A DNA stretch of 40,017 nucleotides from Microbacterium sp. (GCA_002703245.1 NZTV01000096.1:1-40017); one strand, 5' to 3'. Counted from the stretch's first letter, positions 31,576-39,811 are shown. Translations and numbers: made by a program. Notes: generated by a model not told the origin, from the letters alone.

Positions 31576-34500
31576 TGGCCCGCCGCCGCCCACGCGTGCA
31601 TCCGGGCCAACTGGAGTTCGATCTGTGGGGTCTCGGCGAGGCTGAGGCCGATGAGAGGATCGGTGCCGCCCGCTACCACCCGGTCGGCCCGGAGACGGAG
31701 GGCGCGAGTGAATCGCTACGGCAGGCAGGCGATGGAGCACTGGCGGAAGTGGGCACCGAGCCGCCTGGCGGCGCTGCCGGACCCGGAGACGTTCTTCACA
31801 GCGTTGGGCCTCGAAGCGGAGACACAGGTGTCGGACCTCGCGGCAATACTGGCCGGGACGGACGAGCCGAGGGAGAATTACCTCCAGAAGGTCGCCCGGC
31901 TCTCGGCGGCCCGACGCCGAGCGGAGGAGGTCGTGATGACACAGCTGGCGTGGGTCAGCGACCCCGAGCTGCCGCTGGATCAGGCGCGCGAGGAGTTCGA
32001 GCAGACGACGGCCTCCTGGGAGAACCTGATCTCCTGGGCGGAGCGGATGCAGGATTCGCCGGATTTGATGCCCTCTTCAGCGGACCTGGAGGCGAAGGCG
32101 GCGGCCTGGGCGCTGACGGCCGAGTTCCTGCTCGACCTGGTGGCGGCCCCGGCACCGCGGGACTTCATGGACGCGCACCGGGCGATGCTGGACGAGGCGA
32201 TGACGCTGCGCTTCCTGCGCGAGCTGAGCTAGCACCCCGCTTCATCCCGGCCAGCCAGGATGCCTTGGCCCCGGCGGGCGCCAAGGCGCGGTTCCGGGCG
32301 AACGTCGAGGCGATCCGGCTCGCCCGGCTGCTCGCCGAGGAAGGCCGCTCGGCGACCGCCGACGAGCAGCCGGTGCTCGCCCGGTGGAGCAGCTGGGGCG
32401 CGATCCCCGACGTGTTCGACGGCGAGCGGCACGACTGGGACGCCGAGCGCGCCGAACTGCGGGGTCTGCTGAGCGATGCGGAGTGGGATGCCGCCTCGCG
32501 GACCACGATCAACGCGCACTATACCGATCCGGCGATCGGCCGGCAGATGTGGCGGACGCTGCGCGCGCTCGGCTTCGACGGCGGGCGGGTGCTGGAGCCC
32601 GGCAGCGGCGCTGGCACGTTCATCGGCCTCGCCCCGGACAGCGCCGAGATGACCGGCGTGGAACTCGATCCGGTCACCGCCGCGATCTCCCAGGGCCTCT
32701 ACCCGCGGGCGACGATCCGGGCGGAGTCCTTCGCCGACAGCCGTCTGCCGGTCGGCGGGTTCGATGCGACCATCGGGAACGTTCCGTTCGCGGGCGTGAC
32801 CCTGCACGACCCGGTGCACAACGTGAACCGGCACACGATGCACAACCACTTCATCCTGAAGTCGCTGCGGCTCACCCGGCCCGGCGGCCTGGTCGCGGTG
32901 CTGACCTCCCACTACACGATGGACGCGCGGAACCCCGGCGCCAGACGCGAGATGAACGAGCTCGCCGACCTGCTCGGCGCAGTCCGCCTGCCGACCGGGG
33001 CGCACCGCCGCGCGGCCGGCACCGAGGCGCTGACCGACCTGCTGATCTTCCGCCGCCGCTCCGACGAGCGCCTTCCGCTGGACGACTCGTGGGAGACCGT
33101 CGCGCCGGTGACGATCGACGGGCACGAAATGCGCATCAACACCTACTTCGACGAGCATCCCGAACTCGTGCTCGGCAGCGTCGCCGTGCGCAGCGGAATG
33201 CACGGCTCGGCGACGCTCATGGTCGACGGCGACCTCGACACCCTGGACGAGCAGCTCGGCGCAGCGCTCGACCAGATCGTGTTCGGCGCGCGTCGCGCCG
33301 GGCTGACGATGCTGGACCGCGCGCTCGCCCCGGCGCCGGAGATCGCCCAGCCGGAGCGTCTGGCGATGTGGGACGGCAGCATCGTCGTCACCGACCGCGG
33401 GTTCGCCACGGTCCTCGGTGACGACACCGAGCCCCTCAGCGTCCCCAAGACCGCCGCCTCCGAGCTGCGTGCGCTCGTGAGCCTTCGTGATGGGGCCAGT
33501 CACCTGCTGACGATGGAGGCGGCGACGCTGGACGACACCCCGGAGCTGGAGGCGGCACGGGCGCAACTGCGACGCGAGTACCAGAAGTACGTCACCCGCT
33601 ACGGGCCGCTGAACCGCTACGCGCTGCGTCCGACCGGCCGCACCGACCGGGAGGGCAACGAGACGCACGCGCGAATCGTGCCGACCGCGATCCGGCTGCT
33701 GCGGGCCGATCCCTTCGGCCCGCTCGTGCTCGCTCTGGAGGTCTTCGACGACACCGACCAGTCCGCGGTCCCCGCTGCGCTCCTCAGCCGCCGCGTCGTC
33801 GCCCCGCGCCCCGAAGTGCTCGGCGTCGACGGGCCGGCCGACGCGATCGCGGTGAGCATGGACCGCACCGGCACGGTCGACCTGCCGCTCGTCGCCGATC
33901 TGCTCGGCGTCTCCGAGAGCGACGCCCGAGCGGCGCTGCGCGGCCTGGTGTTCACCGAGCCGGAGACCGGAGGGCTCATCCACGCGCCCGAGTACCTGTC
34001 CGGCGATGTTCGGGTGAAGCTCGACGCCGCTCGCTCCGCCACCGAGCGCGATGAGGCGTTCCAGGAGAACGTCGCCGCGCTCGAGGCGGTGCTGCCCGAG
34101 CCGCTGAGCATCGAGGACATCACCCCGAGGCTCGGCGCGGTGTGGATCAGCCCGGCGGTTCACGAGGCGTTCCTGCGCGAGATCCTGCAGGCCGACGATG
34201 TGAACGTCGAGAACCCGCTGGCCGGCATGTGGGAGGTCCGCGGCGGCAGGAAGGGCATCCGCTCCACGAGCGAGTGGGGCACCGAGCGGCGCCCGGCGCC
34301 CGACCTCGCGCAGTCGCTCATGGAGCAGAAGCCGATCATCGTCTACGACGAGGTGGAGGACGCCGATGGTCGCAAGCGCAACATCCTCAACCCGGTCGAG
34401 ACGACCGCGGCGCAGGAGCGAGCCGAGATGCTGCAGGAGCGCTTCGCCGAGTGGGTGTGGGAGGACCCCGACCGAGCGAAGACGCTCTCCGACGAGTACG

Positions 34501-37172
34501 AGCGCCGCTTCAACAGCCTGGTGCTGCGCGACTACACCGATGCCGGCGACTACCTGACCCTGCCGGGGCTCGCCTCGAACTTCACGCCCCGCCCGCATCA
34601 GCGTGCCGCGGTCGCCCGGATGATCGCCGAGCCCGCTGCGGGCCTGTTCCACGAAGTCGGCGCCGGGAAAACAGCGGAAATGATCATGGGGTCGATGGAG
34701 ATGAAGCGCATGGGTCTCATCGCCAAGCCGGTCGTCGTCGTGCCCAACCACATGCTCGAGCAGTTCGGCCGGGAGTGGTTGCAGCTCTACCCGCGGGCGC
34801 GCATCCTCGCCGCCTCCAGCCAGGACATCACCGCCGATCGGCGCCGCCAGTTCGTCGCCCGTGCCGCCGCGAACGACTGGGACGCCGTGCTGCTGACCCA
34901 GGGCGCGTTCGCGAAGATCCCGCTGCGCGCCCAGACGCAGCAGGCGTACATCCAGGCCGAGGTCGAGCGCGTGCGCGCCGTGCTCAAGGAGGCCACGGGC
35001 GAGAACCGGATGAGCGTCAAGCGCATCGAGCGCAAGCTCCTCACCCTGGAGAACAAGGCCAAGGCACGCACCGACCTGAAGCGCGACCAGGGAGTGAGCT
35101 TCGAGGACACCGGCATCGACTACCTCATCGTCGACGAGATGCACATGTACAAGAACCTGTCGACGGAGTCCAACATCCAGGACGCAGCCATCGACGGGTC
35201 TGAGCGCGCCAGCGACCTGCACCTGAAGCTGGAGCATCTGCGCGCCTCAGGGCGCAAGCGCGTCGTCACCGGGGCCACCGCGACGCCGATCTCCAACAGC
35301 GTCACCGAGGCATACGTCATGCAGCGGTACATGCGCCCGGACCTGCTGCAGGCCGCTGGCATCGACGCCTTCGACGCCTGGGCCGCCACCTTCGGGCAGA
35401 CCGTCACGCAGATGGAGATGGCCCCGACCGGCAACAACACGTTCCGTATGAAGACCCGCTTCGCCCGGTTCTCCAACGTGCCGGAGATGCTGCGGATGTG
35501 GTCCATGTTCGCCGACGTCAAGACCGCAGAAGACCTGCAGCTGCCGACGCCCGATCTGGCCGAGCGTGACGACGGCATCCGCGCCGCGCGCACGATCGCG
35601 GTGCAACCGACTGTCGAGCTGGAGGACTACGTTCGACGGCTCGGCGACCGGGCGGAGCTGGTCGCGGCGAAGGCGGTGCCGCCGACCGAGGACAACATGC
35701 TCACCATCTCCACCGATGGGCGCAAGGCGGCGCTCGACATCCGCATGGTGCTGCCCCGCGACCCTTCCGGGCCGACGAAGGTCGACGTCGCCGCCGACGC
35801 GATCCACGCCGTCTGGGAGCGCACCCGCGACAACGAGTACCTCGACACCATCTCCGGCGAACCCTCCAGGGTGCGCGGTGCGCTGCAGCTCGTGTTCGCC
35901 GACATCGGCACGCCGAACCCCGACCGCTGGAACGCCTACGACGAGCTCCACCTGCAGCTCGTGCAGCGCGGGATGCCGCCCGAGTCGATCCGCTACATGC
36001 ATGAGGCGAAGTCCGACGCGGACAAGGCACGCCTGTTCGCCGCCGCCCGAGCCGGGCACATCGGCGTGCTGATCGGCTCGACCGAGAAGATGGGCGTGGG
36101 CACCAACGTGCAGGCGCGCGCCGTCGCGCTCTGGCACATGGACTGCCCGTGGCGGCCCTCGGACATCGCCCAGCGCGAGGGCCGCATCCTCCGCCAGGGC
36201 AACCAGAACGACGAGGTGGCGATCGTGCGCCTCGTCACCGAGCGGTCCTTCGACTCCTACATGTGGCAGGGCGTCGAGCGGAAGGCGACGTTCATCGCCC
36301 AGCTGATGCGCGGCAAGCTCGACTCCCGCGAGATCGAGGAGATCGACTCCGCGGCGCTGTCGGCAGCCGAGGCGAAGGCCATCTCGTCCGGGAACCCGCT
36401 ACTGCTGGAGCACTCGACGCTGCAGAACGAGGCGACCCGGCTCCGGCGCCTGGAGCGGGCCTTCCATCGCAACGAGTCGATGCTCGTCCACACCCGCGAG
36501 CAGGAGCAACGCCGTGTCGAGCGCGCCGAGGCCGACATCGCCGGGCTCGAAGCCGCGCTGCCGCGGATCACCGACACGAGCGGCGAGCGGTTCCGCATCC
36601 ACCTACTCGACCGCGACTTCGACTCCCGCGTCGACGCCGGCCACGCGCTCGCACAGTGGGCACACAACTCCGAGCTGCGCTGGGCACCCCGCTACGCCGA
36701 GCGCGACTTCGGCGTCGTCGGCCGCATCAGCGGCTTCGAGATCCGCATCGGCACGCACGGCGGCCTCCAGGAACCGGACATCGCCATCTCACTCGACGGC
36801 GTGCCACGCACGACGATCCTCCTGCCACGCTCCACCTTCCTCGAAGGCGGCGTCGGCATCATCCAGCGCATCGAGAACCGCGTCTCCGGCATCCCCGCGC
36901 TGCTCGGCCACGCCCGCGAAGACCGCGAGAAGGCCGAGCTCGCCGCCGAGGAAGCCGACCAGCGCATCGGCAAGCCCTTCCGCCACGCCGAGACCCTGGC
37001 GAGGACCGAAGCGGAACTCCAGGACGTGGAGACCCGGCTCGCTGCGATGCAGCGCGGCGTCGGCACGGAGACGCCCGAGGAGCCGAAGCCGCCGGAGCGC
37101 GCGGCCGCGCTCGCGGACTTCACGACGAGCCGATCCGCCGCCTCGTCGACAGGGCCGCGCCTCGGTCTCTAG
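31575..37172 (+). CDS. Giant DNA methylase/SNF2-type helicase of the conjugative element
   Basis: 1865 residues from ATG 31575. The first 45 residues (MARRRPRVHPGQLEFDLWG) look genuine. Residues about 46-220 are Gly/Arg-rich and overlap a better-coding gene in another frame (31708-32232). Conserved sequence resumes at RFIPASQDALAPAG. Methylase-like part: EPGSGAGTF near 341 and NVPF near 401, an altered NPPY. Helicase part: Walker A HEVGAGKTAEM near 1026, VDEMHMYKNL near 1187, TATPISNS near 1235, and motif VI QREGRILRQGN near 1533. The coiled-coil-rich C-terminus has EQEQRRVERAEADIAGLEAAL. Such proteins are common on conjugative elements; their role (DNA protection, unwinding or defence evasion) is unsettled. 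No relaxase motif. Confidence 0.9.
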   Translation: MARRRPRVHPGQLEFDLWGLGEAEADERIGAARYHPVGPETEGASESLRQAGDGALAEVGTEPPGGAAGPGDVLHSVGPRSGDTGVGPRGNTGRDGRAEGELPPEGRPALGGPTPSGGGRDDTAGVGQRPRAAAGSGARGVRADDGLLGEPDLLGGADAGFAGFDALFSGPGGEGGGLGADGRVPARPGGGPGTAGLHGRAPGDAGRGDDAALPARAELAPRFIPASQDALAPAGAKARFRANVEAIRLARLLAEEGRSATADEQPVLARWSSWGAIPDVFDGERHDWDAERAELRGLLSDAEWDAASRTTINAHYTDPAIGRQMWRTLRALGFDGGRVLEPGSGAGTFIGLAPDSAEMTGVELDPVTAAISQGLYPRATIRAESFADSRLPVGGFDATIGNVPFAGVTLHDPVHNVNRHTMHNHFILKSLRLTRPGGLVAVLTSHYTMDARNPGARREMNELADLLGAVRLPTGAHRRAAGTEALTDLLIFRRRSDERLPLDDSWETVAPVTIDGHEMRINTYFDEHPELVLGSVAVRSGMHGSATLMVDGDLDTLDEQLGAALDQIVFGARRAGLTMLDRALAPAPEIAQPERLAMWDGSIVVTDRGFATVLGDDTEPLSVPKTAASELRALVSLRDGASHLLTMEAATLDDTPELEAARAQLRREYQKYVTRYGPLNRYALRPTGRTDREGNETHARIVPTAIRLLRADPFGPLVLALEVFDDTDQSAVPAALLSRRVVAPRPEVLGVDGPADAIAVSMDRTGTVDLPLVADLLGVSESDARAALRGLVFTEPETGGLIHAPEYLSGDVRVKLDAARSATERDEAFQENVAALEAVLPEPLSIEDITPRLGAVWISPAVHEAFLREILQADDVNVENPLAGMWEVRGGRKGIRSTSEWGTERRPAPDLAQSLMEQKPIIVYDEVEDADGRKRNILNPVETTAAQERAEMLQERFAEWVWEDPDRAKTLSDEYERRFNSLVLRDYTDAGDYLTLPGLASNFTPRPHQRAAVARMIAEPAAGLFHEVGAGKTAEMIMGSMEMKRMGLIAKPVVVVPNHMLEQFGREWLQLYPRARILAASSQDITADRRRQFVARAAANDWDAVLLTQGAFAKIPLRAQTQQAYIQAEVERVRAVLKEATGENRMSVKRIERKLLTLENKAKARTDLKRDQGVSFEDTGIDYLIVDEMHMYKNLSTESNIQDAAIDGSERASDLHLKLEHLRASGRKRVVTGATATPISNSVTEAYVMQRYMRPDLLQAAGIDAFDAWAATFGQTVTQMEMAPTGNNTFRMKTRFARFSNVPEMLRMWSMFADVKTAEDLQLPTPDLAERDDGIRAARTIAVQPTVELEDYVRRLGDRAELVAAKAVPPTEDNMLTISTDGRKAALDIRMVLPRDPSGPTKVDVAADAIHAVWERTRDNEYLDTISGEPSRVRGALQLVFADIGTPNPDRWNAYDELHLQLVQRGMPPESIRYMHEAKSDADKARLFAAARAGHIGVLIGSTEKMGVGTNVQARAVALWHMDCPWRPSDIAQREGRILRQGNQNDEVAIVRLVTERSFDSYMWQGVERKATFIAQLMRGKLDSREIEEIDSAALSAAEAKAISSGNPLLLEHSTLQNEATRLRRLERAFHRNESMLVHTREQEQRRVERAEADIAGLEAALPRITDTSGERFRIHLLDRDFDSRVDAGHALAQWAHNSELRWAPRYAERDFGVVGRISGFEIRIGTHGGLQEPDIAISLDGVPRTTILLPRSTFLEGGVGIIQRIENRVSGIPALLGHAREDREKAELAAEEADQRIGKPFRHAETLARTEAELQDVETRLAAMQRGVGTETPEEPKPPERAAALADFTTSRSAASSTGPRLGL
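31708..32232 (+). CDS. 174-residue protein overlapping the helicase N-terminal region in another frame
   Basis: GTG 31708 has GGAGG 6 bases upstream. The frame reads NRYGRQAMEHWRKWAPSRLAALPDPETFFTALG, then helical charged segments (ENYLQKVARLSAARRRAEEVV) and ends MDAHRAMLDEAMTLRFLREL before TAG. Third codon positions are almost all G or C, while the helicase frame over the same bases is not, so this is the main coding frame here. The RYGR...HW...P...F...LG start recalls short genes beside large helicases in actinobacterial elements (memory only). The helicase frame has no ATG, GTG or TTG between 31950 and 32265, so the helicase must be translated through this gene or be restarted unusually. 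Confidence 0.75.
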   Translation: MNRYGRQAMEHWRKWAPSRLAALPDPETFFTALGLEAETQVSDLAAILAGTDEPRENYLQKVARLSAARRRAEEVVMTQLAWVSDPELPLDQAREEFEQTTASWENLISWAERMQDSPDLMPSSADLEAKAAAWALTAEFLLDLVAAPAPRDFMDAHRAMLDEAMTLRFLRELS

Positions 37173-37247
37173 GCTGGCCTGCACGACGCACCGGCCCGGA
37201 ATCAGGGGTCCGCGGTAGACTCGGGAACGAGCAGACGGAGGTGCCCG
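37173..37247 (+). promoter_or_regulatory. Short promoter region before the toxin-antitoxin pair
   Basis: A -10-like TAGACT is at 37216-37221 and GGAGG lies about 7 bases before the ATG at 37248. No good -35. It would give the pair its own transcript. Confidence 0.35.
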
Positions 37248-37562
37248 ATGAGCGTGACGGTCCCCGGAACGATCCCGGCCGAGTCGTTGCGCGCCTGGTA
37301 CGACGACCAGCAGGTCGATGACGTCGTGCTCTACGACATCACCGCGCAGACCGCTACGAGCCTGTCCGCGATGCTCATCGCCCGCCGCCGCGCCGCCGGC
37401 GACGAGCGCGAGCGCGAGCACTGGTCGGCCCGGATGCGCCTGGTCGCCCAGCAGCAAGCGGTCCTCAACCCCGAGGACCGTGCCGGGCTCATCGCCCAGC
37501 AGCAGGCGTGGCTGGACGAGGCGCACGTCCTCTCCGACCAGGCCGCGCCCCAGCCCGCGTGA
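37248..37562 (+). CDS. Putative antitoxin of the zeta-type toxin
   Basis: 104 residues, helical, with many Ala, Gln and Arg (LSAMLIARRRAAGDEREREHWSARMRLVAQQQAVL). It is not recognisable as a classic epsilon antitoxin. The call rests on context: small helical protein directly before and overlapping (GTGA) a zeta-toxin gene, the standard order. Similar small partners stand before zeta toxins in actinobacterial mobile elements. Confidence 0.6.
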   Translation: MSVTVPGTIPAESLRAWYDDQQVDDVVLYDITAQTATSLSAMLIARRRAAGDEREREHWSARMRLVAQQQAVLNPEDRAGLIAQQQAWLDEAHVLSDQAAPQPA

Positions 37563-38599
37563 CCGGGCCGGAGGTCGCCTCCGAAGCCTGGCTCCGGCGC
37601 ACCTTCGACTCCGAGGTCCGCGACGACATCTTCGGCGGCCACACGCCCTCGGGCGAAGCGCCGACGCTCGTGCTACTCGGCGGGCAGCCCGCCGCGGGCA
37701 AGACCCGCGCCCAGGAGTCGATCCTCGCCGAACGCCCGGAGCTGGTTTCGATCACCGGCGACGACCTGCGCCGCTACCACCCCGAGTATGAACGCCTCGT
37801 CACCGACGACCCGCTCGGGATGCCCGCCGCGACCGCGCCGGTGTCCGGCGGGCTGATCCGCCTCGCCCTCGACCACGCGCTCGCACGGCGGCTCCCGGTG
37901 CTGTTGGAGGGCACGTTTCGCGACCCGGCGATAGTCACCGGAACTGCGACTCGGTTCGCTGACGCTGGCTACCGCGTCGAGGTCGTCGCCGTCGCCGTCC
38001 CCGCGCCGGTCTCCCGGCTCGGGGCCGAGCAGCGCTACCTCGGCGCCCGCAATCCGCTGTCGGCCCGCTGGACCCCGCCCGAGGCGCACGAGACCGCGCT
38101 GGCCGGCTCCCCGGCGGTCGTCGCCGCGCTCGAGGCGCTGCCCGCGGTCTCCCGCGTCCAGGTCCACTCCCGCGCCCGCCTCCTCTACGAGAACATCCGC
38201 GACACGCGGGACGCCTGGCAGCGAGAGCCCGGCGCGGCCGATGCGCTCCGCGCCGAGCAGCTGCGGCCGCTCACGGCGGACGAGGCCGCATCGTGGCTCG
38301 TCCGCTACGGGGCCGTGTTCGACGCCGCCCGCACCCGCCCCGGCTACCTCAGCCCGGTGACCGCGCCGGCCTACCAGCTGCTCGAACACGACGCCGCGAC
38401 GATCATCCCGACGATCCCCGCCGCGGACACCGGGATGCTCCAGCGCGACCAGGAGCGACGACGCATCGCGCTCCGCACCGCTGTCCCCGAGCCTCGGCGC
38501 GGAGTCATCCGCCGTCTGCGCGACGCGATCACCCGCGAACCGTCGACACCGCCGCCGCCCAAGGAGCCTTCCAGAAAGCCGCCGACACTCGGGCTCTAG
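37559..38599 (+). CDS. Zeta-type toxin (P-loop kinase)
   Basis: 346 residues from GTG 37559. Walker A GGQPAAGKT at about 39-47, the conserved ITGDDLRRYHPEY with the catalytic Asp near 64, and EGTFRDP near 117 mark the zeta/PezT fold, which phosphorylates UDP-N-acetylglucosamine and blocks wall synthesis. The C-terminal 120 residues go beyond the kinase core and end in a Pro/Lys-rich tail. With the preceding gene it forms a likely addiction module that keeps the element in the population. A long antisense open frame here is a shadow. Confidence 0.85.
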   Translation: MTGPEVASEAWLRRTFDSEVRDDIFGGHTPSGEAPTLVLLGGQPAAGKTRAQESILAERPELVSITGDDLRRYHPEYERLVTDDPLGMPAATAPVSGGLIRLALDHALARRLPVLLEGTFRDPAIVTGTATRFADAGYRVEVVAVAVPAPVSRLGAEQRYLGARNPLSARWTPPEAHETALAGSPAVVAALEALPAVSRVQVHSRARLLYENIRDTRDAWQREPGAADALRAEQLRPLTADEAASWLVRYGAVFDAARTRPGYLSPVTAPAYQLLEHDAATIIPTIPAADTGMLQRDQERRRIALRTAVPEPRRGVIRRLRDAITREPSTPPPPKEPSRKPPTLGL

Positions 38600-38634
38600 C
38601 TGTTGCTGGCCAGTAGGTTGTTGACACGCGTGGT

Positions 38635-38665
38635 TTGACTTAGAGCGCGCTCTAACTTCTAGCCT
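38635..38665 (+). promoter_or_regulatory. MerR-type promoter with palindromic operator
   Basis: TTGACT at 38635-38640 and TAGCCT at 38660-38665 are separated by 19 bp instead of 17. The spacer carries the perfect palindrome TTAGAGCGCGCTCTAA (38640-38655). This is the classic over-long promoter that a MerR protein untwists on binding its signal. The expected transcription start, 6-7 bases after the -10, falls on the GTG at 38672, so the message is probably leaderless. Confidence 0.85.
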
Positions 38666-38671
38666 GCTGGT

Positions 38672-39085
38672 GTGGCAGAGGATGAGGTAGGTCTCACGGT
38701 CGCGCAGATGAGTGCGGCCACCGGGGTGACGGCGCACACGCTGCGCTACTACGAGCGTGCAGATCTGATCCGCCCGGTCGCCCGCAACTCCGGGAACCAG
38801 CGCCGGTACTCGTCGGCGGACGTGGAGTGGGTGAGGTTCCTGCTGCGTCTGCGCGAGACGGGCATGCCGATCGCGCAGATGCGCGAGTACGCGGCGCTGC
38901 GGGAGGAAGGCTCCGCCACTACCGCGCCCCGCTTGCGACTGCTGGAAGCGCATCAGGCGGGCCTGCGCGAGCAGATTGCCCGACTGCGCGTTCACGAGAA
39001 GGCGCTGGCGGAGAAGATCGCGACCTACCGGGGCGACCTCGCCGCGCTCCAAGCACAACAACAGAACGGAATGGACGATGACTGA
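38672..39085 (+). CDS. MerR-family transcriptional regulator
   Basis: 137 residues from GTG 38672. N-terminal winged helix: LTVAQMSAATGVTAHTLRYYERADLIRPVARNSGNQRRYSSADVEWVRFLLRLRETGMPI, then a long dimer helix (RLRLLEAHQAGLREQIARLRVHEKALAEKI). No cysteines, so it senses an organic signal rather than metals. The TLRYYERADLIRP type often controls redox or small-molecule enzymes. It overlaps the next gene by 8 bases and presumably controls both from the promoter at 38635-38665. Confidence 0.93.
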   Translation: MAEDEVGLTVAQMSAATGVTAHTLRYYERADLIRPVARNSGNQRRYSSADVEWVRFLLRLRETGMPIAQMREYAALREEGSATTAPRLRLLEAHQAGLREQIARLRVHEKALAEKIATYRGDLAALQAQQQNGMDDD

Positions 39086-39482
39086 GACAACGGAACGGCA
39101 GCAGCGCTTCGACCACGGCAAGAAGGTGCTCGACGCGATCGACGGCGCAGCAGGCGCGAATGTGATCGACGCGCTCGACGACGTCTCCCCGGAGCTCGGC
39201 CACCAGGTGGTCGCGTGGGGATTCGGCGAGATCTACTCCCGGCCCGGTCTGGAACCCCGGGATCGGCAGCTCGTCACGCTCGGCATGCTCACCGCACTCG
39301 GCGGCTGCGAGCCACAGCTCGACGTCCACATCAACGCGGCGCTCAACGTCGGGCTCGCCCCTCAGCAGATCATCGAGGCATTCCTCCACTCGGCCGTCTA
39401 CTGCGGGTTCCCGCGCGCCCTGAACGCCACGTTCACCGCGAAGAAGGTCTTCACCGAGCGCGGCCTACTCCCCGTCGCTTAG
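39078..39482 (+). CDS. Carboxymuconolactone decarboxylase/AhpD-family protein
   Basis: 134 residues from ATG 39078. The CMD domain covers nearly all of it: RDRQLVTLGMLTALGGCEPQLDVHINAALNVGLAPQQIIEAFLHSAVYCGFPRALNA. It has Cys near 73 and His near 79 rather than the CXXC of peroxidase AhpD. Members either decarboxylate carboxymuconolactone or act as redox proteins. MerR-CMD pairs are common, often linked to detoxification. It has no obvious place in the meta-cleavage route here. Confidence 0.9.
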   Translation: MTETTERQQRFDHGKKVLDAIDGAAGANVIDALDDVSPELGHQVVAWGFGEIYSRPGLEPRDRQLVTLGMLTALGGCEPQLDVHINAALNVGLAPQQIIEAFLHSAVYCGFPRALNATFTAKKVFTERGLLPVA

Positions 39483-39714
39483 AAGTGGGCTCAGGCGAGG
39501 CTGTCGGTCGACGAACCGGACTGAACTCTCGACGGAAGAACGACGGAGAAACGTGGAAACCGACACGATTCTGCCGAAGATCCGTGCAGAACGACGACGT
39601 TGTAGACTCGTCTCAGCACCGTTGCGAAGCGGCCAAGTCCCCCGGAAACACGGGGAAGTTGCCCCGCCGAGTGAGGTGGCTCAAACCAGGGGTTCATGGT
39701 TGGGCTTGGGAACT
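39483..39714. other. Element right-end spacer, no gene recognised
   Basis: No convincing coding frame. Contains the hairpin at 39640-39655 and a GGGG run at 39689-39692 that by chance sits where a tRNA 5' end would be. Confidence 0.4.
39640..39655 (+). terminator. Possible hairpin after the MerR-CMD operon
   Basis: CCCCG/CGGGG with a 6-base loop at 39640-39655, about 160 bp after the last stop. Short and without T run. Confidence 0.3.
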
Positions 39715-39763
39715 TCTGCTTCCCAAGCAGACAGCGCGGGTTCGATTCCCGTCATCCCCTCCA
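39715..39763 (+). other. 3' part of tRNA-Gly(CCC): probable right attachment site
   Basis: Anticodon stem TCTGC/GCAGA encloses loop TTCCCAA (anticodon CCC). Then a variable loop CAGC, T arm GCGGG-TTCGATT-CCCGT, acceptor strand CATCCCC, discriminator T and encoded CCA. T as discriminator is the glycine identity base. The bases upstream do not supply the matching GGGATG acceptor strand (two mismatches), U8, A14 or A21, so the 5' half is not a tRNA. A 3' tRNA copy after a block of mobile genes is the usual attR of a tyrosine-integrase element; the element would lie to the left. Confidence 0.75.
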
Positions 39764-39771
39764 TTTGTCAG

Positions 39772-39811
39772 TTCCAAAGCTAGGTTGGATTTTCCAAAGC
39801 TAGTTCGGACT
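39772..39811. repeat. Two imperfect 20-bp tandem repeats beside the attachment site
   Basis: TTCCAAAGCTAG starts both units (39772 and 39792); the second halves differ slightly (GTTGGATT versus TTCGGACT). They begin 8 bp after the tRNA CCA end. They could be integrase arm-binding sites or belong to the chromosome. Confidence 0.6.

Noticed and set aside
29272-31740. Minus-strand open frame of about 820 codons opposite the coupling-protein and ssb genes
   Set aside because: Shadow frame; the plus strand has Walker motifs and an OB-fold in good context.
32229-35237. Minus-strand open frame of about 1000 codons opposite the helicase gene
   Set aside because: It is the codon-position shadow of a G/C-third-position gene: residues are an even mix of Arg, Gly, Asp, Val, with no motif, and the plus frame carries clear helicase motifs.
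39689-39763. Complete tRNA-Gly gene of about 75 bases
   Set aside because: The 5' acceptor strand has two mismatches in seven, U8, A14 and A21 are missing and the D arm is poor, while the 3' part is perfect; a fragment explains it better.
39715-39763. 3' end of a tmRNA gene
   Set aside because: The anticodon arm with CCC and the T discriminator fit tRNA-Gly; no tag frame or pseudoknot region lies upstream.
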